Shown here one piece after another: positions 56,809 through 64,000 of a stretch of DNA of 64,000 nucleotides. Position 1 is the first letter of the stretch. Each line of letters opens with the position of its first letter. The notes beneath the pieces were generated by a model that saw nothing but the letters and a program-made list of their open reading frames with translations, was not told where the DNA came from and searched no databases. Origin of the DNA: Labia minor (taxonomy: Eukaryota; Arthropoda; Insecta; Dermaptera; Spongiphoridae); contig OY720349.1 in the NCBI GenBank assembly GCA_963082975.1, positions 62,246,501-62,310,500 on the forward strand, read 5' to 3'. The translations under genes and the position numbers were made by a program.

Positions 56809-57389
56809 AAATCGGGAGTGTCTCCACTCGAATATCTAGCAAATTTGAATTGGATTAAATAACATAAATTAAATTAAATTATAAATTAAAATTAATAAAT
56901 AATATTTATTAAACCAATGCATGTTGGGTTCTTTGTTGATGGCACCACGTCACGTGTTGGCGCGTGAGATTTGCAGTGTTAAAAAATTAATTCTGCTACT
57001 TTCAACAAATAAATCAAGCTGAAATTCTAGATATAGCAGTATTATACAATTTTTAATCATGTGAAAAATTATCAAACATATATCTTTATTTTTACGGTCA
57101 CTTTAGAGGAAAAAAATCAAAACGTTGTAGGTAATGACCCTCTTCCGGTTGAGCTACATTTCTCAAAAGTTGATAGAAAATTACGAATTTTGAATAATGA
57201 CCATGTACCAAATTTCATGATTCTAGCTCAAACCGTTTTTGCGTAATCTTGGTTACATACATACCCACTTAGACATTTTTTTCAACCTTAGTGAAAATGA
57301 TTTAGGAACCTTCAAAACGTATAAAAACATCAAAATCTCAACATCGAAAATTTTCGTGATCGCAATACTATCTCTGGCGAGATAGTAAA
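56809..57389 (-). repeat. Family B repeat (HINE-like), copy 10
   Basis: Nearly full-length minus-strand copy. Left end CGGGAGTGTCTCCACTCGA, right end ACTATCTC-TGGC-GAGATAGT. The microsatellite near 57255 is nearly gone. The 61-codon ORF in it also occurs in copy 3 on the other strand. Confidence 0.8.
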
Positions 57390-57576
57390 AAATTGTAAAA
57401 TAGATAATTGAAATATTATATAAATGTATATTCGAAAAATATTTATTTTGGATGTGACTTTTAAATTTTTAAATATTTATTAAATCTATTACTATTCAAT
57501 AATAAATTTGTGGTTCGTATTAATAATATTATAATTCTATATGGGTTTTGTTTAAACTACAAGAAAGTCCTAAATA

Positions 57577-58756
57577 TCTATAATAATAAAAGCAAGTGTA
57601 ATGTGTCTGTCTGTCTGTCTGTCTGACCGAGCGCTCCAGCCAAATCTATCGCACGCAGGGACCTGGAATTTTTTACACGGAAGCACAAAGGGGCTGGCCA
57701 CCAGACCTCGAAGCCCGATTTTCGATTTTTAAATTAGAAAAATTTTAAAAAAATTATAAAGAATATAATAGTTTAGTTACGATACTAGATCATAAAGGCG
57801 CTGGTGGCGATAATTTGGCGGTAATTTAAATTCTGAGCAATGTGCAGATAAAAATCTTTTTATATATCTATTGATATTTACAATATCTCAATTGATCTTA
57901 TTGGCCTTTTAAACTTTGAAAACATTCACATTACGGCTATAATTTAATACTATTAATTTTTAAGATTATGTGAGTAAATTATTTTAATTAAGAAAATTTG
58001 ATCTCATAATTGGATTTTCACGTAAGATTTTAATATATAATATATTTTATAATATTATTTTTATAGTGGTTTAGTGTTATGCTAATTTTATATTTTATTT
58101 TTATTTTGTTTACTCTGATTTTTTTTTTAAATAAATTAATAACATTTAAAGTAGCATAAAAAAATTAATCGAGGCAGGGAAATTGATGGGGTTTGAAATT
58201 AATAGTGATAAGACAAAATAATTAGTATCAGAGAGAATAATATTTGCAAAGAATTTAAATCGAGGTTGCAATCTGGAAATTATTATCAAAGGGGATCAAA
58301 ATTATTAAATTATTAATTGTATTATATGGGTGGGAGGCATGGTCTATAACCCTGGGAGATGAGAGTAGATTCAGAGTATTTGAGAATAGGATTCTTCCCA
58401 GCATTTATGGGCCAAAGAAAGATGAGGACACCGGGGAATGGCGGAGACTGCATAACAAGGAATTGCATGACCTCTATGCATCTCTAGATATAGTTAGGGT
58501 TATAAAAGCGAGAAGGCTGGGATCGGCAGGGCACATGGCTAGAATGGGAGAGGAAAAATATATTGGTGGGGAGTTCGATTGGAAAACGTCTGTGTGGAAT
58601 TGGGAACAGGGTGGACAATGTAGGAAGGAACGTGAGAGAGATGGGACAGGTTAGGAGTTAGATGGTTATAGCTCAGAATAGGGACACTCGGGGGGTTACA
58701 GGGGGCGGAGCCCCTGTCTAGGTGTGGAGAGCGCCGAAGGCGCTCGGAGCAGCTAG
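57577..58756 (+). mobile_element. Complete non-autonomous Helitron
   Basis: Inserted between A (57576) and T (58757). It starts TCTATAATAATAAAAGCAAG followed by (GTCT)n, and ends with the hairpin GAGCGCC-GAA-GGCGCTC (58729-58745), seven bases, then CTAG. A further palindrome GGGGGCGGAGCCCC lies at 58702-58715. There is no Rep/helicase. 1180 bp in total; nearly half (58165-58685) is LINE sequence in the same orientation. Confidence 0.82.
58165..58685 (+). pseudogene. LINE fragment inside the Helitron
   Basis: Plus strand, in broken frames: EAGKLMGFEINSDKTKY (post-YADD region), FKSRLQSGN-like, GMVYNPGR-like, EWRRLHNKELHDLYASLD, RARRLGSAGHMARMGEE. It belongs to the GATA-tailed family but stops just before the LINE tail, where Helitron terminal sequence begins. 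Confidence 0.75.
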
Positions 58757-60004
58757 TATTAAAATAAATTTATTAAATTTTGACTTTAACTATCTTTAAG
58801 AAATACAAATTATATATTTTTTTACCTTTAATTCTGCAATATTAAAAATTATTAATAATCACTGAAATATATATATATATATAATATCCAATTTAACAAA
58901 AATTAAAAATTCGAAAAAAATATACTTAACTTAATTAAAAATAAATACTTAAGACAAGGATAAAACATTGAAAACTGTTGAAGTGGAATTAGAACTAAAA
59001 AGAAAAAAAATCTAATTTAATTATTATTTAAAAAATAATATTTAAATTACTTTTATTACGTTTTACTCTTATTCTATTCACCTAATAAGTTATTATATTA
59101 TTAATCTAAATTACCTTTAAACTCGAAGTTTAATTTCTCTTTGCATGAATAAAAAGATGTCATGGTTTAAAAAGAGAACATTAACTAATAATTTCAATTA
59201 TTCTATATAGAATTTTCATTTTGATTTATGAATAATGGAGTAAATTTAGAATTATAAAAATCAAAATAAAATTAAAATTAATAACTTGGAGAATGCTTTA
59301 ATAAATGTTTGTAAATGTATGGTAGTTCATAATCATTTTCAAATAAACAATTGATGAAGACATTTTATAAATAAATCATAAAAGCTTTTGTTTGGAGGGT
59401 AATCCGCTTTTCCTGATGCATTCATTTAACCTATTTTTTTTTGAAATGAAAATTCCAATCCAATAAATAATTCAGTGTCGAGTGAATTATTAAAAGTCTT
59501 TTATGGCATGTGTTATATTTACTAATCAGTCATTATCATCACGTAATTAATGATTGGTAGGCTCTACGTAGAGTGTTGGTGGGAGAAAAAATATCGCATT
59601 GATCCTATTAAATTGGAGAATATAAAATGCTAATCAATTGGAATTAATGAAATCAATGGGTGACTGATTGAAGTAGAGAAAGAGAGAGAGAGAGAGAGAC
59701 AGTATTCAACCAATCAGAATCGTTTGTTTTACTCAAGCGAAATAAATTGTCACCTTCAAATTTAATTAAATTGATTTCAATGCTACTCTACATTATATAA
59801 AATATTTATTTCGAATTATCCTAGACATTATATATAAATATCTATATTAATAAATTTCAAACAAAAATATCTGTGTTTTCGACCTGTGTAATTTAGAACT
59901 GGTCACAAACTTCTCTTTCTGATTTTAATAGCAAGTTGATTAATTTACTTTTAATTATTATTATTATATGAAAAATTAAACAAATTTAAATAAATCCAAC
60001 TGTG
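58757..60004. other. AT-rich spacer with a homeodomain-site-rich patch
   Basis: 59395-59760 contains many TAAT/ATTA and CAAT words (ACGTAATTAATGATTGG, CTAATCAATTGGAATTAATG, AACCAATCAGAATCG) and an (AG)n tract at 59681-59700. No gene recognised. Confidence 0.45.
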
Positions 60005-60120
60005 CATTCTATGGAACATGCAACTCTTAATCACTTGCTGTTACGATGTCCAATATATGAGAACTTTAGGGAACACTACCTGGCGAGATCCAACCAAGGG
60101 CAGATAGCGAGGACAAAATA
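60005..60120 (+). pseudogene. LINE ORF2 C-terminal scrap
   Basis: Reads MEHATLNHLLLRCPIYENFR in one frame. The H..LLL.CP.Y...R pattern is the zinc-knuckle-like end of Jockey/R1-type LINE ORF2 proteins. The Cys pair usually before it is missing. Confidence 0.6.
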
Positions 60121-60263
60121 AATGGTCTATTCTATTACTTAAATGGAATGTTAAGAATGAGATCATTTATGCTGAATGAATGATTTGATTTAAATATCCA
60201 TATATTTTTTTTTTGTTTTTTGTTTTTTTTTTGTTTTTTTTTTGTATCTTTTCTGTGCCCTTT

Positions 60264-60624
60264 TTTACCGACCGACGATAGGAATGGAAGGGTTATTTTC
60301 ACACCAAATTTCACATGAGGAGATTTTTTACATATCACCACGAATCATGCACTTTGTATTGGTTTTATCCTCGAGAAAAATCATCTTTATTGGTTTTTTC
60401 TTAATTTAAAATTATATGACGTCATCCAGCCATTCATGACGTCAGAGCCTGGTCTTACATATATATTATAAATAAAATAAAAATAAAAATATTTATTTTT
60501 ATATCCATATCTGTTTTTTATTACATTAATAGATATATTAAAATTATTTTAAATTGTTTCTGTAGCTGGAAATTAATTTACTTCAAACCGTCGGTCGGTT
60601 CGGACCTGGCCACAGGTCAACTTA
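60264..60624 (-). repeat. Family A repeat (HINE-like), copy 8, internally deleted
   Basis: Starts TTACCGACCGACGATAGG and ends ACCGTCGGTCGGTTCGG, then the hairpin GACCTG-GCCA-CAGGTC and AACTTA. The microsatellite part is missing, as in copy 4. Confidence 0.78.
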
Positions 60625-61315
60625 TTCAACATATTGAAAAAATTTAGAAAAAACTGGACTAGATTTATGAATTAATTTGCATATATACAAAATTATTTTG
60701 GAAATAGTTCCTCCAACTGAAAAATATACTGGAACCAAAGAAGGTTGAGATATATAAAATGTTAATTGGGTATGTAACTAATGTATTACTTACTAAATTG
60801 TTTTTAGAATTAAAATAGAAATTCATACTAGAAAAGAATTGTTTAACGCAGTGGTTCTTAAACTGTGGTCCGCGGACCCCTGGGGGTCCGCGAAGCCTTT
60901 ACTGGGGGTCCGCGGTCCTCGGAAAAAAATCATCGTAAAAATATATACATATATAAATATTTAAAGTTCATTGTTTAACTATATCCTCCTAGAGAATTAC
61001 GGCTATAATTTAATACTATTAATAATACTATTTTATTTTATTAAATTGATAATTATGTCAATTAATTTTTTGTGAATAAATAAACATATATAAAAAACTA
61101 TATATAAAATTTGAATTTTCATCCATTCATTCATTTAAAATCATTTTTCGATTGTTCCTTTAAAATAACCCCTCTTAGGGGCTCGGAAGGGGAGGCATAT
61201 AAGGGAATTTTCTTTCACTTTGTTATTGGGGAAAACCAGGGGAGGGGACAGTCTTACCCGGAAAAACCCAAATTGTCAGCGTCCACTCTGGGGTTTTAAA
61301 CAGTTTTAAAGCAAA

Positions 61316-61425
61316 TGTTAATTATAAGTTCATTTCTCAACGAGTTGTATCTTTAAATTATTTTTATTAATGTTAATTATAAGTTCATTTCTCAACGAGT
61401 TGTATCTTTAAATTATTTTTATTAA
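61316..61425 (+). repeat. Tandem duplication, 55-bp unit
   Basis: Two adjacent copies of a 55-bp unit starting TGTTAATTATAAGTTC. Lies in the 5-prime part of the hAT. Confidence 0.8.
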
Positions 61426-61610
61426 TTTAATTAATTATAATTAAATTATAGCTAATAATAGTTTATTATAGCTAATAATTTTTTTTAATTTTTAGTGTAA
61501 TTTGCATGATCATTATTTTATAAAAACACTAAACACATTTTGCAATTTCCCAGAAAGGCTGTTTTTGAGAGTAAGTATAAGTTAGTTTTATGAATAAAAA
61601 ATATTTATTT

Positions 61611-61700
61611 TAATAATATTTTAGAATCAAATTACGAAATTAATAATATTTTAGAATCAAATTACGAAATTAATAATATTTTAGAATCAAATTACGAAAT
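61611..61700 (+). repeat. Tandem array, three 30-bp units
   Basis: Three units starting TAATAATATTTTAGAATC and ending TACGAAAT. Further AT-rich near-repeats (CATTTAAAATGATATTAAA type, then a 12-bp TTATATTATATT type) run to about 61900, just before the transposase start. Confidence 0.8.
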
Positions 61701-61929
61701 ATATTTATTATATAAATTAATATTCATTTAAAATGATATTAAATCATTTATTTAAAATGATTTAAAACATTTATTAAAATGATTTAAAACATTCATTTAA
61801 AATGATATTAAAACATTCATTTAAAATCATATTAAAACATAGCTAGTAAATAATAATTCGTTATATTTATATTATATTTATATTATATTTATATTATTGT
61901 AGTTCAATGTTAATAAATTACTCCATAAA

Positions 61930-63789
61930 ATGGATCGTTGGCTACAAACTGGTTCAACACAGAAACGGAAAGAATCAGATGATGAGGCATCAACAGCAAA
62001 CTCTACCAAGAAACGCAAAACTAGAAAATATTCGGATGATTATTTATCATTTGGATTTACTTATATTTGCAACAATGATGTGGAAAGACCAGTCTGCGTT
62101 CTATGTCAGGAAAGTTTATCCAATGAAAGTATGAAACCTGCTAATCTCAGACGTCATTTACAAACAAAGCACAGCGAGCATGTTAGTAAGTCTATCGAAT
62201 TTTTTAAAATGAAAAAAGAAGAACTTAATTCAAGTCAGAAATTGATGGTAAAGACGGGATCTGGTGGTATGAGTAAGAAAGCAGTAATGGCATCATATGA
62301 AGTAGCTCTACTTATTGCTAAAGCAGGAAAGCAGCATAATATAGCAGAGCAATTAATTCTTCCTGCTACAAAAGTAATTACAAATATAATGTTAGGAACT
62401 AAAGCAGCAAACGATATAAATTTGATTTCATTATCAAATGATACGGTTAAGAATAGGATTGAAGACATGTCATGTAATATAAAAGAAGAATTAATATCGA
62501 GAGTGCGCAAAAGTCACTATTACTCATTACAATTGGATGAAAGTACTGATGTCACTAATAATGCCAATTTGTTAGCTTTCATTAGATATGAGTTTGAAAA
62601 TCAAATACAAGAAGATGTATTGTTTTGTGATTCACTACCTTCACGAACGACAGCTAATGACATATTTAACAGTTTGAATAATTTTATAACCGAAAATGAA
62701 ATAGAGTGGCCAAAATGTGTTGGAATTTGCACTGATGGTGCTCGTGCAATGTCAGGTACAAGAACTGGATTGATTGCTCTTATTAAAAATGTTGCGCCTC
62801 AGGTTGTTTGGAATCATTGCTGCATTCACAGAGAATCATTAGCAGCCAAAAATATGTCACCAGATTTGAAAAGAACATTAGACGAAGTAGTTAAAATTGT
62901 CAATTTCATTAAGGCTCGTCCACTTAATTCCAGAGTTTTTAAAATTTTGTGTGAGGAAATGGGTAGTCAACATACACATTTATTATTACATACAGATGTA
63001 CGTTGGTTGTCCCGCGGGAAAGTACTCATTCGCCTTTTTGAGCTTCGAGATGAAATACGATTGTTTTTAATAGATGCGCATTTTGAACTGACCGAATGTT
63101 TCAATGATTTTATCTGGTTAGCTAAGGTGGCTTACTTGACTGATATTTTTACAAAATTGAACGAACTTAATTTGAGCCTGCAAGGTACTGTTGTAAATAT
63201 ATTTAAAGTTGAAGATAAAATAGAAGCAATGATTAAAAAAATCGACTTGTGGTCGAAACGCATCCAGAACGGTGTATATGAGTCTTTTCCAACTCTCAAT
63301 GATTTCATAGAAAGCTCCAGTGAAAAATTGCTTAATCAAACGCGTCAATTATTTGTTGAACATTTAATTACTTTGAAAAGCAACTTCAGGAAGTATTTTT
63401 CTACTCCTGATCCTTGCAATAACTGGATCAGAGATCCATTTAATATGGAAATTACAAATGCTAAACATTTATCTGCACCTGAACAAGATATTCTCGTGGA
63501 ATTATCATGTGATACAACTTATAAACTAAAATTTAACAAAACTGAATTGAGCAACTTTTGGTTACTTCTCAGGTCAGATTATCCTGCGCTTGCAAATAAA
63601 GCACTTCAACACTTGATTCCATTCTGCACAACATATTTATGCGAACAAGCTTTTTCGGTACTATTTTATATTAAGTCTAAATATAGAAACAAATTAAATG
63701 TAGAGCCGGATCTTAGATTAAAAGTTTCCAATATTAAGCCAGATATTGAGATTCTTGTTTCAAGAAAACAACTGCATACATCTCATTAA
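61930..63789 (+). CDS. hAT transposase with N-terminal BED zinc finger (ZBED5 / GTF2IRD2-like)
   Basis: 619 codons, uninterrupted. Such enzymes cut and paste the element in the nucleus after binding its ends. Residues 27-33 (KKRKTRK) look like a nuclear localisation signal. A BED-type finger spans about 34-82 with C56, C59, H76 and H81. The catalytic core has D203 (QLDEST), D269 (CTDGARAM), the C297-x2-H300 motif (CCIH), DVRWLSRG (356-363) and E572 (CEQAFSVL). The hAT dimerisation region covers about 545-608, ending YRNKLNVEPDLRLKVSN. Length and order are normal for this group, whose members are also known as host proteins. The clear hAT terminus at 60849 argues for a mobile copy and not a domesticated gene. 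ATG at 61930 gives the full finger; an overlapping 75-codon frame from 61907 is a shadow. TATA-rich repeats lie upstream but no promoter can be fixed. Confidence 0.92.
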   Translation: MDRWLQTGSTQKRKESDDEASTANSTKKRKTRKYSDDYLSFGFTYICNNDVERPVCVLCQESLSNESMKPANLRRHLQTKHSEHVSKSIEFFKMKKEELNSSQKLMVKTGSGGMSKKAVMASYEVALLIAKAGKQHNIAEQLILPATKVITNIMLGTKAANDINLISLSNDTVKNRIEDMSCNIKEELISRVRKSHYYSLQLDESTDVTNNANLLAFIRYEFENQIQEDVLFCDSLPSRTTANDIFNSLNNFITENEIEWPKCVGICTDGARAMSGTRTGLIALIKNVAPQVVWNHCCIHRESLAAKNMSPDLKRTLDEVVKIVNFIKARPLNSRVFKILCEEMGSQHTHLLLHTDVRWLSRGKVLIRLFELRDEIRLFLIDAHFELTECFNDFIWLAKVAYLTDIFTKLNELNLSLQGTVVNIFKVEDKIEAMIKKIDLWSKRIQNGVYESFPTLNDFIESSSEKLLNQTRQLFVEHLITLKSNFRKYFSTPDPCNNWIRDPFNMEITNAKHLSAPEQDILVELSCDTTYKLKFNKTELSNFWLLLRSDYPALANKALQHLIPFCTTYLCEQAFSVLFYIKSKYRNKLNVEPDLRLKVSNIKPDIEILVSRKQLHTSH

Positions 63790-64000
63790 ATATGTAAGTT
63801 ATATTTAATGAGATAGATGCAGTTATTTTTTAAAATATTTCTTATTTAATATTTTCTGAAAAAAATTATAAAATATTTATATGAATTTAATGTAAGTACC
63901 CATTATAATTTGTGAGATTTGTTGCTATGACAATGTTTGTATTTTCTTTCTTCAATATTATAATTTCTAATAAAATGTGTTCTACAATATGCAAAAAAAT
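63790..64000. other. Downstream part of the hAT element
   Basis: AT-rich 3-prime region. A near inverted pair around the stop (ACTGCATACATCTCATTAAATA-like versus TATTTAATGAGATAGATGCAG-like, 63770-63824) could form a hairpin at the transcript end. AATAAA-like words occur at 63969. Confidence 0.5.

Larger units (their letters stand above)
60849..64000 (+). mobile_element. hAT transposon with intact transposase, right end outside the window
   Basis: The left terminus CAGTGGTTCTTAAACTGTGG is followed by CCGCGGACCCCTGGGGGTCC palindromic sequence, a classic hAT (Charlie/Buster-like) start. GTTTAACG at 60841-60848 should reappear past the missing right end as the 8-bp duplication. About 1.08 kb of non-coding 5-prime sequence with short tandem repeats precedes the transposase. 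No right TIR was seen up to 64000. Confidence 0.82.

Noticed and set aside
61316..61900. Tandem repeats with a CRISPR-like look
   Set aside because: Units are directly adjacent with no unique spacers, and the genome is eukaryotic.

Overview
This 64 kb window looks like an AT-rich, intron-poor stretch of an invertebrate nuclear genome. The mix of elements (Tc1/mariner, hAT, piggyBac-type MITE, Helitron and Helentron-like repeats, Penelope, LINEs, tRNA-derived SINEs and a Ty3/gypsy retrotransposon) fits an arthropod or another ecdysozoan. A parasitic copepod would fit the base composition, but this is a guess and nothing here proves a species. I found no convincing host protein-coding gene, tRNA, rRNA or CRISPR array. 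The window is a gene desert or very long intron that has filled with transposons over time.

Only two long open reading frames are intact. The first is the single Gag-Pol ORF (37179-41354, 1391 aa) of a Ty3/gypsy element whose two 294-bp LTRs are identical by eye, so the insertion is very recent. The second is a 619-aa BED-finger hAT transposase (61930-63789) in an element that starts at a clear terminal motif at 60849 and runs off the right edge. All other coding remnants are broken: three Tc1/mariner insertions (two with transposase remnants tied to matching TIRs and TA duplications at 8208-9452 and 51610-52477, one at 3775-4288), a hAT relic (53874-55050), the C-terminal part of a Penelope element (25601-26544), and pieces of at least two LINE families.

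Two high-copy non-coding families dominate. Family A (eight copies) and family B (ten copies) share one architecture: subterminal inverted repeats, a microsatellite about 100-150 bp in from one end, a small hairpin at the other end and no visible target duplication. This is the layout described for Helentron-associated elements (HINE/DINE-1 type). Other small elements are pinned down by exact target duplications: two copies of one tRNA-SINE (12 and 10 bp), a second SINE family with a poly-A tail (11 bp), hAT insertions at 615-3059, 10642-10917, 24068-24640 and 53874-55050 (8 bp each), and a TTAA-flanked piggyBac-type MITE (50779-51021).

Layout: 1-9452 hAT with two nested family A copies, mariners, and a 153-bp-armed inverted-repeat element; 9453-24067 LINE fragments, Helitron ends, family B copies and AT-rich DNA; 24068-32632 nested SINE-in-hAT, Penelope and two LINE remnants; 32633-36859 mostly unique DNA with a LINE tail and a SINE; 36860-41679 the young LTR element; 41680-53807 AT-rich DNA with islands of more balanced composition that may be regulatory, a cluster of CTCF-like motifs, the piggyBac-type MITE and a mariner; 53808-64000 a hAT inside a family B copy, a complete non-autonomous Helitron carrying LINE sequence, and the intact hAT. 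The nesting gives a relative order of insertion at several places.
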